Assembly: GCA_964419545.1 (NCBI GenBank)
Contig: CAYQQU010000024.1
Location: forward strand, 1 to 64,000
Direction of reading: 5' to 3'
Source: CAYQQU01 sp964419545
GTDB taxonomy: Bacteria; Bacteroidota; Bacteroidia; Chitinophagales; Saprospiraceae
Length of the DNA stretch: 64,000 nt
In this document: positions 1 to 7,952 of the stretch, piece by piece
How the letters are laid out: each line of letters starts with the position of its first letter
How positions within the stretch are numbered: position 1 is the first letter of the stretch
Notes under the pieces: generated by a model
Told to the model about the DNA's origin: nothing
The model's input: the letters and a program-made list of their open reading frames with translations, nothing else
Databases searched by the model: none
Translations under genes and position numbers: made by a program

Positions 1-10
1 TGCAAAGCTA

Positions 11-631
11 ATGCTTTGTTTTTATTTGGCGGTTTTATGCGTCTGCCCTTCGCCCATCCCCACCAGCGCTTCAGGCGGCCCCGCATGGCTATTACCGGGC
101 GAGCCCTGGCCCACTTTTGAAGGGGAGCGCCTCACCCTGATCCTGACCATTTGTACGGATGAATTGCCGAAGGTTCCACCACAGTTGCAGGACTATCGCT
201 TGTTGCAGATTTTCGCCACGGAGCAATTTGGCCCCCCGGATGAAGATGAAGGTTCTATCCGTATTATTCCTCATTTCGACTTGCACCGCCTTCAAGCTAC
301 TCCCCAGCCGGGCATACATTTGAAAATAAATTGGCTGGAAACGGAAGATTTTCCCAACTACTACCAACTCGCCGCAACGCTGGATGAAGAAGAATACGTG
401 GCGTACACTACCCAAGAAAATGGATACAAAGATATTTTCCCTAATCATGATGGCATCAAGATCGGCGGCTGGCCTACCCTGATTCAGGAAACCGCTTTCC
501 TTTGCAGCGACGAGCCGGAATTTGTTTTCCAGTTCGACTCCAACGATGTTTTTTCCTTCGCAGATTGCGGCATCGGATATTTTCTGCGCAAAACTACCGG
601 CGAGTGGTATACTTGCTGGGAGACGCTATAA
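11..631 (+). CDS. DUF1963/YwqG-like protein, probably 5'-truncated by the window edge
   Basis: The C-terminal half contains KIGGWPTLIQ, close to the KIGGxP motif of the YwqG/DUF1963 family, and the N-terminal part (GGPAWLLPGEPWP, then a TICTDELP stretch) resembles the family's opening block of a WP motif followed by a QINxxELP-like strand. The function of this family is not known to me beyond its recurrence in bacteria. The reading frame stays open upstream of the ATG to the first bases of the window, so the real start probably lies outside. It converges with the next gene on the minus strand, with only about 40 bases between stops and no clear terminator hairpin. The family call is moderate; completeness is doubtful. 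Confidence 0.55.
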   Translation: MLCFYLAVLCVCPSPIPTSASGGPAWLLPGEPWPTFEGERLTLILTICTDELPKVPPQLQDYRLLQIFATEQFGPPDEDEGSIRIIPHFDLHRLQATPQPGIHLKINWLETEDFPNYYQLAATLDEEEYVAYTTQENGYKDIFPNHDGIKIGGWPTLIQETAFLCSDEPEFVFQFDSNDVFSFADCGIGYFLRKTTGEWYTCWETL

Positions 632-671
632 GCGTAGGCAATTTTTTTTCGGATGAAGGCTCCTGTCAATT

Positions 672-1376
672 TCACTCCTCCGCAAACATCCCCGCAAACT
701 GACTCTTGATCAATTGCACGCTGCCCGTCAGGATCGGTTTCAGGTAATCAACCGTAGAGCCGGCTACCTCACCGCCTGCCTTATCGGCAATCTTGGTCCC
801 CAGTTTTTTCAGGACGCCCTTCATCACGCCGGCGAAGCTCTTGTCTTCCTTCAGGCCCAGATCGATAAACGCTTTGGTGATCTTGTCTTTGGCCCCCTTG
901 GGAACATAGGATTCAAATAGCGCCAGGTAGGCATCGGTGGTTAGCTTGACCAATTCCGGCGAGAACGAACCGTCGGTGATGTGATTCAGTTTTTTCAACT
1001 TGGCGCGCAGGTGGTCGGTGAGGTAGGGGTTTTCGATTTCGATGCCGAGCTTATCGTGGTCTTTTAGAAAGATGGGCTGCTGCAGCATTTTTTTGAGCTC
1101 CTCGTCCAGCTCGGCCTCCGTGGTCTGACGCAACTTGGATTCGTACAACAGATTTCTGGCTTTTGAGCGGGTAACGCGCAACTGGGAGACCAGATCGTAA
1201 AGCTCCGGGTTTTTCTCAAACAGCCCCAGTTGCTGCAGTTTCATGAACAGTAAAATGTCGAAATCCCGCTTGGACATGGAGCCGAAGGCCGGCGTGAGGT
1301 AGTCGAGCAGCAATTCCTTAAATGCCTGTTTTACCTGAGACGCATCAAGCGCATCTATCTTTTCGATTAATTTCAT
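672..1376 (-). CDS. Hypothetical helical protein, 234 aa
   Basis: I do not recognise this protein. It is predicted to be mostly alpha-helical, has no signal peptide or membrane segment, and is rich in Lys/Leu/Glu. The N-terminal 80 residues (LDYLTPAFGSMSKRDFDILLF) look like a small helical bundle. The C-terminal part (about 165-234) has Ala/Gly/Lys-rich helices that may be amphipathic. It is the last gene of the long minus-strand cluster and starts 88 bases after the stop of the GH2 gene, so it may be co-transcribed with the polysaccharide locus or stand alone. It might be a cytoplasmic regulatory or structural protein, but nothing in the sequence decides this. Confidence 0.5.
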   Translation of the reverse strand: MKLIEKIDALDASQVKQAFKELLLDYLTPAFGSMSKRDFDILLFMKLQQLGLFEKNPELYDLVSQLRVTRSKARNLLYESKLRQTTEAELDEELKKMLQQPIFLKDHDKLGIEIENPYLTDHLRAKLKKLNHITDGSFSPELVKLTTDAYLALFESYVPKGAKDKITKAFIDLGLKEDKSFAGVMKGVLKKLGTKIADKAGGEVAGSTVDYLKPILTGSVQLIKSQFAGMFAEE

Positions 1377-1464
1377 TTGACCGGGATTGGGTTTACCCTC
1401 CCAATTTAGGGAATATTACAGGCCGGGGAAAGCAATGGGTCGCTACAATATTCAGCCCCGAACA

Positions 1465-4200
1465 TTACCGTTTCACCACTAACGACGGATCAAACGGATA
1501 GCGCCCGAAGGCTGCGCCGTAAACCGCCAAGCCGCCGCCGTTGACGGATTCGATCCGGACTTTCAGCTTTCCTTCGGACCGGATTGCGGCGATCGCTTCG
1601 GTACCGAGCGGAATTTTGATCAAATAACCGTAAGAGCCGGCTTCTCTCAACTTTCTGTCCTTTTTCTGGGCAAACCACGAGAGCACCCCCCGGTGGTCCG
1701 CCGGATCGTCCGGCAAGGTCATGGTTTTGACTTCCCTGCCGTTGACGTAGATCTTGATTTCGGAAGGGAACCGGGTTTCGTCCGTCATCGGATATGCATT
1801 GGGATTGCTGCTCGGCGCTACCCGGGAGCCCTTCATAAAATCCTGTTCGGTGTCGTATGCCTCCCGGTCTTTCACGAAAAGCTCTTTGGCGCTTGCTTCC
1901 ATGAGGAAAAAAGCTTCTTCGGCGGACGCCAGGTCCAGGTCAGACAGCTCGATGGTATATTCGAAAAAACCGTCGCCGGCCCCGTTGACCTTTTTGCCGT
2001 CCATGGCGTCCCAGGTTTTGCGCGACCATTCGGCGCCGGAATAGTCTTTGGCGGCTACGGAGGCGATCTGTGTATCTTCCAGTTCCCGGCCTTCTTCGAT
2101 CACCACGTGTGCGAAATTCCGGTGGAGGATTTCTCCGGAATTGGTTTTCAGGATAATGCGGACCGTCGCCACTCCATTATAAGGCGGAACGGTAAATTGC
2201 AATGGCGCCAGCTTTTCCTGCATCCAGGGCCGGTATTTTACCGGCCTGGTTTCCAGTATTTCGTATTCGCCGGTTTCGCCGATTTCATTCAGGTGGGAGA
2301 CGCCCAGTTCCAACACCAGCCCCCCCGGGAACGCGCGCTCATCCATCGAGGAAAGGAAAAGTGGAATTTCCAGGTTTTCCCCGGCTTTTGCCGCAAAACA
2401 AATTTCCTGCCCGGTAGAAACGTAGATGCTCGCATGAAGGTCGTTCAGGCGCATGCCCGGAACGATATCCCCCAGTCCGGTGTATTTCTCCGACCGGTCG
2501 AAGCGCCAGTAGCCATTCCACTCGTTGATCACGTCGTGATGTTCCGTATACAGCCAGCCGGCGATTTTGGGGTGGGTCCGGAAGCTGTTGATCATGCGGT
2601 GATAGTCCCAGCTCCAGTCTACATCTCCCGCGCTGCCTTCGTACCCCCAAACGTTGCCGCATTCGGAATTGAAATTGGGTTCCGCGCCCTGCCGGTACCC
2701 TTCCTCGTAGTTAAATCCGCTGCCGATGAAAGTGCTATCGCTCAGGTTCGACAAGTATTCGTCCCAGGCATAGCCGGGCAGGTAGACGTGCCAGGAGTTG
2801 ATGTCGGTCACGGTATGCCCGATGCCGCAGCAAATGGAATTGTCCTCGACCAGGCGGGAGGGGTCCAGCGATTTGGCCAGGTGATACATAGAGACCACCC
2901 ACTTTTGCGTCTCCGGAAGATAGACCCGTTCCTCGTCGGCGGTGGTGGATCGCAGCCCCCAGGTTTCGTTGAACAACACCCAGGAGAAGATAGCAGGATG
3001 GTTGTAGTCCCGTTTGATCATCTCCCGGAGGGTATAGGTAGATTCTTTTTGCATGGCTTCCTCAGGTTCGCCCCAGCTGTTGGGGAGGTCTTCCATCACC
3101 AGCAGTCCCAGTTTGTCGGCCCAGTACAATTTGCGGGGGATTTCGACCTTGATGTGGGTGCGGATACCGTTCAGGCCGATCGATTTGCTGCGCTTGATCT
3201 CGTCGATCATGAACTGATCGCTGGGGAAAGTGTAATAGCCTTCCGGATGGTAGGACTGGTCCAGCGCCATTTGCAGGTAAACGGGTTCGTTGTTCAGCGC
3301 AATGTACGGGATGTCGGTTCCGGGCAGCATGGCAGTGCTGATCTTGCGCATGCCGAAATAACTCTGCAGCACGTCGTCGCCCCGGCTTGCTTCGATATCG
3401 TACAAATACGGATCGTCGAGCGTCCAGAGCCGTTGTTCCGGTAGGGGGACGATGATTTCGGCCCGGGACTGGTTTTCGAAAAAGGGAATGGTCGCCTCGA
3501 TGGGCGCCCCTTCTCCGGTGATAGTCAGGGCGACTTGCGTTGCTGCGTTCACCGGTTCCGGCAGATAGGCCGTCACCCTCACCTGTTGTTTATCGATATC
3601 CGGGGTGACGTGGAGGTCCTCGATATACGCATCGCCCCGGGCTTCCAGGTAGGGCGTCTGCCATATACCCCGGGCATTGCCGTAGCCTTGCTTGCCGTAT
3701 AAGGTATGCATGCGCCGGGCGTCATCCACCCGGATCACCAGCCGCATCGGCCTATCGTATTGCAGATGGTCGGTCAGCTCGAATTCAAAAGGAATATAGC
3801 CGCCCTGGTGTCGGCCCAGTAGTTTCCCATCCAGCCACACGTGCGTCTCCCAGTCCGCCGCGCCGATGATGAGGAAAGTTCTTTTACCCTGCCAGCCGGC
3901 CGGAACGGTGATGGTCCTTTGGTACCAGCCGATATCGGCTTCGTCGGCAACGCCCGAGAGTTCCGACCCCCAGGGGAAGGGAACCGTTATTTTCTGATTA
4001 AAATCCACTGCGCCGGAGGCCCAGTCATTGTCTAGCCCGTTGTTTTGGCGATCAAACCGAAAATTCCATTCGCCGTTCAGGTTGATCCACTGCGCCCTCT
4101 TTTTGATCGGGTTGGGATGCTCCGGCAAAGGAACGGCCTGAGCAAAAAGGCCGGCATTGCTTATTAGGCAAAGCAGCAGGGAAAAGATCGTAAATCTCAT
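1465..4200 (-). CDS. Secreted glycoside hydrolase family 2 (beta-galactosidase/glucuronidase-like)
   Basis: A 911-aa exported glycosidase. Residues 1-20 form a signal peptide ending LFAQ. The family 2 sugar-binding jelly roll follows (LNGEWNFRFD, GWYQRTI, WLDGKLLGRHQGGY; about 40-190), then an immunoglobulin-like domain and the TIM barrel. The acid/base pair is in FNETWG (Glu at about 409) and the probable nucleophile in NSECG (about 511). After the barrel (about 620-911) come beta-sandwich accessory regions. GH2 covers beta-galactosidase, beta-glucuronidase, beta-mannosidase and alpha-L-arabinopyranosidase; the sequence alone does not choose. Lying with three GH127 enzymes, it probably trims side-chain sugars of an arabinose-containing glycan. 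The start lies four bases after the stop of a gene remnant. Confidence 0.88.
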   Translation of the reverse strand: MRFTIFSLLLCLISNAGLFAQAVPLPEHPNPIKKRAQWINLNGEWNFRFDRQNNGLDNDWASGAVDFNQKITVPFPWGSELSGVADEADIGWYQRTITVPAGWQGKRTFLIIGAADWETHVWLDGKLLGRHQGGYIPFEFELTDHLQYDRPMRLVIRVDDARRMHTLYGKQGYGNARGIWQTPYLEARGDAYIEDLHVTPDIDKQQVRVTAYLPEPVNAATQVALTITGEGAPIEATIPFFENQSRAEIIVPLPEQRLWTLDDPYLYDIEASRGDDVLQSYFGMRKISTAMLPGTDIPYIALNNEPVYLQMALDQSYHPEGYYTFPSDQFMIDEIKRSKSIGLNGIRTHIKVEIPRKLYWADKLGLLVMEDLPNSWGEPEEAMQKESTYTLREMIKRDYNHPAIFSWVLFNETWGLRSTTADEERVYLPETQKWVVSMYHLAKSLDPSRLVEDNSICCGIGHTVTDINSWHVYLPGYAWDEYLSNLSDSTFIGSGFNYEEGYRQGAEPNFNSECGNVWGYEGSAGDVDWSWDYHRMINSFRTHPKIAGWLYTEHHDVINEWNGYWRFDRSEKYTGLGDIVPGMRLNDLHASIYVSTGQEICFAAKAGENLEIPLFLSSMDERAFPGGLVLELGVSHLNEIGETGEYEILETRPVKYRPWMQEKLAPLQFTVPPYNGVATVRIILKTNSGEILHRNFAHVVIEEGRELEDTQIASVAAKDYSGAEWSRKTWDAMDGKKVNGAGDGFFEYTIELSDLDLASAEEAFFLMEASAKELFVKDREAYDTEQDFMKGSRVAPSSNPNAYPMTDETRFPSEIKIYVNGREVKTMTLPDDPADHRGVLSWFAQKKDRKLREAGSYGYLIKIPLGTEAIAAIRSEGKLKVRIESVNGGGLAVYGAAFGRYPFDPSLVVKR

Positions 4201-4205
4201 TGCTT

Positions 4206-4326
4206 TCAGTTTAAAGTACTCTGGGTAATAAATTCTTCTGGGCTTTGGCCGTTCATCATCGCCTCATCTTCCAGGATATAGCCGATATTGGCGTCGCCTT
4301 TCAGCCGGCAGGGCGCTTCTTCCCAG
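4206..4326 (-). pseudogene. C-terminal gene remnant next to a repeat copy
   Basis: Read on the minus strand, this stretch gives an open, protein-like tail (GWEEAPCRLKGDANIG, then YILEDEAMMNGQSPEEFI and a stop at 4206) with no start codon of its own. Upstream the frame continues straight into a copy of a dispersed palindromic element (4327-4418). The simplest reading is that an ancestral gene lying between galM and the GH2 gene was truncated by insertion or recombination at that element, leaving the last 40 or so codons. I do not recognise the family. Codon use and composition resemble the neighbouring genes. It was found by reading the spacer directly and is uncertain. Confidence 0.4.
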
Positions 4327-4418
4327 CCCGTAGCGCTGCTATGAGCCGAAAAAATCCCTTCGGGAGAACCCAAAACCTGAGTTTTCGCTTCAAAAGCACC
4401 ACCGCAAACAAGCTCTAA
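4327..4418 (-). repeat. Partial copy of the 164-bp palindromic element found at 40175-40338
   Basis: The reverse complement of this stretch matches the left arm and loop of the element at 40175-40338 almost base for base. Shared blocks include AGAGCTTGTTTG at the end, TTTTGAAGCGAAAA, TTTTGGGTTCTCCCGAAGGG and GGCTCATAGCAGCGCTACGGG. The other arm is missing here. Both copies can be read as the same peptide (TQ[V/I]LGSPEGIF[S/P]AHSSATG), so the family has an open frame through one arm by chance or descent. It lies between galM and the GH2 gene. Confidence 0.75.
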
Positions 4419-4506
4419 TTGCCCCTCCCCCGGGGATCCGGCCCGGATTATTCACGTGGTGTGTTTTAACGCTTACCCTGCCTGCCGCCGGGAGCGGTGG
4501 CTGCGG

Positions 4507-5652
4507 CTATGGGATGACGGAAAATTTATACACGCAGATGGAATAGTATTCTTCCCCGGGATTGAGCACCGTAGAGGGAAAGTGGGCGTGATTGGGGCTG
4601 TCCGGAAAATGCTGGGTTTCCAGGCAAAAAGCGCCGCGAAAATCATACGCTTTCCCTCGCTTGCCGGTGATGGTCCCGTCCAGGAAGTTGCCGCCGTAAA
4701 ATTGCAAACCCGGCTCGTTGGTATACACCTCCATACGCCTGCCGGAAACCGGTTCTATTACTTTGGCGGCGTAGTTCAGGCCGCTCAGGCTTTGGTTCAG
4801 GACGAAATTGTGGTCATAGCCTCTGCCGGCTTTCAACTGGGCAAAATCGGCTTCCACCCTTTGCCCGATCGGCGTCAGCTGCCGGAAATCCATCGGGGTG
4901 CCTTCCACGCTGGCCACTACGCCGGTAGGGATCAACCCCTCATCTACGGGAGTATAGTAGGGCGCATTGATTTGCAAGAGGTGGTCGTTGATGTCGCCGT
5001 TGCCCTGCCCTTTGAGGTTAAAAAAGGAGTGATGCGTCAGGTTGACCACGGTGGGGCGATCGGTGGTCGCCCAATATTCAACTCGCAGGGCGTTGCCATC
5101 TGTCAGCTGATAGCGTACTTTGACGGTCAGGACGCCGGGGTATCCCTCTTCCAGGTGTTCGGAAACGTAGCGCAGTTCGAGGGTTTGCCCGTCGATGCGC
5201 TTGGCGTCCCATACTACCGCATCGAAGCCCTTATCGCCGCCGTGCAGGTGGTTGGCGTCGTTGTTGGTCGCCAGCGTGTAGGTCTGGTCGTTCAAGGTGA
5301 ATTTCCCCTCGGCGATCCGGTTGCCGTACCGCCCGATCAGGGCGCCGAAGTATTTTTCTTTCGGATGCAAAAAGCCTTCCAGATCCGGGTAACCCAATAC
5401 GACATCCTCGTAATTCCCCGCGCGATCCGGCAGCCAAAGGGCCAGCACGCGGCCGCCGTAGTTGGTGATCTGCGCAACCAGGCCGGCTTTGTTCTGTAAA
5501 GTATACAGGCTGACCTGCTTGCCGTCCACCTGCTTTTCGAAGGCTTTTTCGTCCAGCAATTCGATGGCCGGGTCGATCTGGCTGAACCCGGCCGCGCCGG
5601 GCAGCAGCGCCATGAGTAGCATCATGAAATAAAGGTTATGTCGGTAATTCAT
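4507..5652 (-). CDS. galM: Aldose 1-epimerase (galactose mutarotase), exported
   Basis: A 381-aa aldose 1-epimerase, interconverting alpha and beta anomers of aldohexoses or L-arabinose. Family motifs in order are GRYGNRIAEGKF (about 107-118), NHLHGG (about 133-138), the catalytic-His block NLTHHSFFNL (about 204-213), and near the C-terminus LETQHFPDSPN, which carries the catalytic Glu. The N-terminus (residues 1-25, LMALLPGAAGFSQ) is a signal peptide, so the enzyme is periplasmic or surface-associated, as in many Bacteroidota loci. In this locus it probably processes the sugar released by the GH127 and GH2 enzymes. A palindromic, MITE-like element separates it from the upstream GH127 gene. 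Confidence 0.93.
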   Translation of the reverse strand: MNYRHNLYFMMLLMALLPGAAGFSQIDPAIELLDEKAFEKQVDGKQVSLYTLQNKAGLVAQITNYGGRVLALWLPDRAGNYEDVVLGYPDLEGFLHPKEKYFGALIGRYGNRIAEGKFTLNDQTYTLATNNDANHLHGGDKGFDAVVWDAKRIDGQTLELRYVSEHLEEGYPGVLTVKVRYQLTDGNALRVEYWATTDRPTVVNLTHHSFFNLKGQGNGDINDHLLQINAPYYTPVDEGLIPTGVVASVEGTPMDFRQLTPIGQRVEADFAQLKAGRGYDHNFVLNQSLSGLNYAAKVIEPVSGRRMEVYTNEPGLQFYGGNFLDGTITGKRGKAYDFRGAFCLETQHFPDSPNHAHFPSTVLNPGEEYYSICVYKFSVIP

Positions 5653-5666
5653 AGGTGCGAAACGCT

Positions 5667-5852
5667 TTAGGACCGTTTAAAGAATAAGTTTGTCAATTTT
5701 GAGTAGGTTATTTTGGAGCTAGACGAGGCGAAAAACACAGGCGCCGGCCGGCCGGCAGGCGGGTAGCCGAAGCTACGGCGAGTATTTTCAACGAAGTATA
5801 GCTCCAAAAGAAGCAGTCAAAATGTCGAAGTTATTTTTTAAACGTTCCTTAA
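5667..5852. mobile_element. MITE-like element with about 55-bp imperfect terminal inverted repeats
   Basis: The left end (5667-5722) and the reverse complement of the right end (5797-5852) align over some 55 bases with scattered mismatches. Shared blocks are GTTTAAA-AATAA, CAATTTTGA/CATTTTGA and TTTTGGAGCTA. The 75-base centre is GC-rich (GGCGCCGGCCGGCCGGC). There is no coding frame, so it is a non-autonomous miniature element or a long hairpin. It sits between the GH127 gene ending at 5909 and galM starting at 5652, inside a run of same-strand genes. Confidence 0.65.
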
Positions 5853-5908
5853 TGCTTTTTTAATTGAAGTCAGCGCATCAACGGAGAGCAGAACGTCGGC
5901 TTTCCGGA

Positions 5909-7924
5909 TTACCGGGCCGCCAGCCATACTGCCATTTCGCCCATATCCCGGTGCGCCCAGGCGTAGTACGGGATGGCCCGAAACGGCGCGCTTGCCCCGT
6001 CCCGGTAAGCCTGTCCGGTAATTTTACCGACCCCGTTGAGCAGCGTATCGTCGTAGGCGTACTCGAGCTTGTCCGTTTTACCCAGTTCCAGGCTGAGTAC
6101 GCCTTCGGAATTGTCCACTTCCTCGGCGCAGTAAACGATCGGCCCCCGCTCGATGGCGACCTTGCCGGCATTGGCGGCTACTGCTTCGTGGGCGATTACC
6201 TTGCGGACCGCCATATCGAAGGTGAGGGTGATCTCATCGTCGGCCTCCCAGCGCTCCTTTTCCAGGGTGATGTAGCCCTTTTCGGCCGCCACCTCCTGCT
6301 TTTCCCCATTGACCGCCACTTCGAATCCGAGATCTGCATCGTCTACGTAGGCATAGAGGTCGCCCGGCATTACTTCATTGCGCAGCCATCCGGGAATGCG
6401 GAATTTGAACTGGGCGGCTCCCCCTTTTTCGACGGTAAAGGTCACCTTGCCGTCCCAGGGATAGTTGGTGGTTTGCCGCACGACAAAAGGCTGACCGTTC
6501 ACCTCCAATTCCGCGCGGTTGCCGATGTACAGGTTGACGTATACCGTTTCTCCTTCGGTAGCGTAGATATAGCCGGGCAGGGAAGGCAGGATGCGCACGA
6601 CATTTACCGGGCAACAGGAGCAATCGAACCAGGGGGAGCGGCCGCAGACGCCCTTGTTGAATTTGTGCACGCCGTCCGTTTCCAGAGGGTTGGGGTAAAA
6701 GAAGGTATTGCCTTCGAAAGAAACGCCCGCCAGGAAGCCGTTGTAGAGGGTTCTTTCAAAAACATCCATGTACTTGGCGTCTCCTTCCAGGAGGAAGAGG
6801 CGATGGTTCCAGAGCATGAGGGCGATGGCGGCGCAGGTTTCTGTATAGGCCGTCGCGTTGGGCAGCTCGTAGTCGGGGCCGAAGCCTTCGTGTTTCGGCT
6901 CGGCGCCGATCCCGCCGGTGAGGTATATTTTTTTGGAAACGATATTGTCCCAGATCCGCTTCAGGGCGGCGTCGTATTCATCCGTGCCGTAGATGGCCGC
7001 CACATCGGTCGCTCCTGCGTAGTAATAGCAGGCCCGGACGGCGTGGCCCACTGCTTTTTCCTGTTGGGCCAGCGGCTTGTGGTCCTGGGAATATTCTCCG
7101 TACAATTCGCGTCCGTTGGCCTGGCCGCGTTGATCCACGAAAAACTTGGCCAGTTCGAGGTATTTCCTTTCTCCGGTCACGCGGTACAGTTTCACCAGTC
7201 CGATCTCTATTTCCTGGTGCCCCGGCACGCCCATATTTTTCCCCGGCCCGAACACCGAGTCGATGAGGTTGGCGTTCTTGATCGCGACGTCCAGGAGGGT
7301 GCGTTCGCCGGTAGCCTGGTAATGGGCGACCGCCGCCTCGTACATGTGCCCGACGTTGTAGAGTTCGTGGTGCACCCGCAGGTTGGTCCACCTTTCTTCG
7401 CCCCCGCCGTCGGCCGCCTTTGCCGGGTTGATGGTCCGGTTGGTGTATAAATAACCGTCCGGCTCCTGCGCAGCGGCGATCTTGGCGATCACATCGTCGA
7501 GATATTTTTTCAACTCCGGATCGGGGTCGACCTGCAGGGAATAGCTCGCCCCTTCGATGATCTTGAAGACGTCGGAATCGTTGAAATAGATGCCTTCGAA
7601 TTCGCCCTCTTCCAGGCCGCCGGCCTTGGCGAAATTGCTGATCCGGCCCGTCTCTTCACTTTTCCGGAAGGTATACGGCACGGTCACTTCCCGGTTGGTT
7701 TGCAGTCGTTGTTGCCAGAAGTTGTCCTCGATATGTACGCTCGTAAAAGGGACGGGCGCGATGGGATAATCGTTCTTGACGGTTGCGCCGGCTTGCTGAT
7801 CCGCGGTTTCACCGCCTTTTTCGGAAGAACAATTCGGCAGCAGAAGGATGCCGAGCAGGAACGCCGTCAGCGTTATTACCGGCAAGCGACTGAGTTTAGA
7901 ATGGGAAAGGATGGTATTTTTCAT
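5909..7924 (-). CDS. GH127 (DUF1680) beta-L-arabinofuranosidase-like lipoprotein A
   Basis: A 671-aa enzyme of the GH127 beta-L-arabinofuranosidase family, which releases beta-L-arabinofuranose from arabinooligosaccharides. Residues 1-32 are a lipoprotein signal ending LLLPNCSS. An (alpha/alpha)6 barrel opens with VPFTSVHIEDNFW (about 58-70). The Zn-linked catalytic set characterised in bifidobacterial HypBA1 is visible: the Glu of YTETCAA (about 361) and the Cys cluster in FDCSCCPVN (about 433-438), where Cys is the nucleophile. C-terminal beta-sandwich domains follow, ending IPYYAWAHRDMGEM. It lies 28 bases after the stop of the second GH127 gene, so the two are one transcription unit. Exact substrate linkage is inferred from the family. 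Confidence 0.92.
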   Translation of the reverse strand: MKNTILSHSKLSRLPVITLTAFLLGILLLPNCSSEKGGETADQQAGATVKNDYPIAPVPFTSVHIEDNFWQQRLQTNREVTVPYTFRKSEETGRISNFAKAGGLEEGEFEGIYFNDSDVFKIIEGASYSLQVDPDPELKKYLDDVIAKIAAAQEPDGYLYTNRTINPAKAADGGGEERWTNLRVHHELYNVGHMYEAAVAHYQATGERTLLDVAIKNANLIDSVFGPGKNMGVPGHQEIEIGLVKLYRVTGERKYLELAKFFVDQRGQANGRELYGEYSQDHKPLAQQEKAVGHAVRACYYYAGATDVAAIYGTDEYDAALKRIWDNIVSKKIYLTGGIGAEPKHEGFGPDYELPNATAYTETCAAIALMLWNHRLFLLEGDAKYMDVFERTLYNGFLAGVSFEGNTFFYPNPLETDGVHKFNKGVCGRSPWFDCSCCPVNVVRILPSLPGYIYATEGETVYVNLYIGNRAELEVNGQPFVVRQTTNYPWDGKVTFTVEKGGAAQFKFRIPGWLRNEVMPGDLYAYVDDADLGFEVAVNGEKQEVAAEKGYITLEKERWEADDEITLTFDMAVRKVIAHEAVAANAGKVAIERGPIVYCAEEVDNSEGVLSLELGKTDKLEYAYDDTLLNGVGKITGQAYRDGASAPFRAIPYYAWAHRDMGEMAVWLAAR

Positions 7925-7952
7925 AGTTGAGAAGATTTTTGTTTATCAAAGT

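Noticed and set aside
1693..3444. A 583-codon plus-strand open frame opposite the GH2 gene
   Set aside because: It is antisense to a clear GH2 enzyme with intact catalytic motifs; high GC keeps the opposite frame open, and its product has no recognisable domains. Similar antisense frames at 5864-7450, 14920-16173, 17585-19195, 32418-34313, 48616-50151, 55149-56723 and 63139-63897 were rejected for the same reason.
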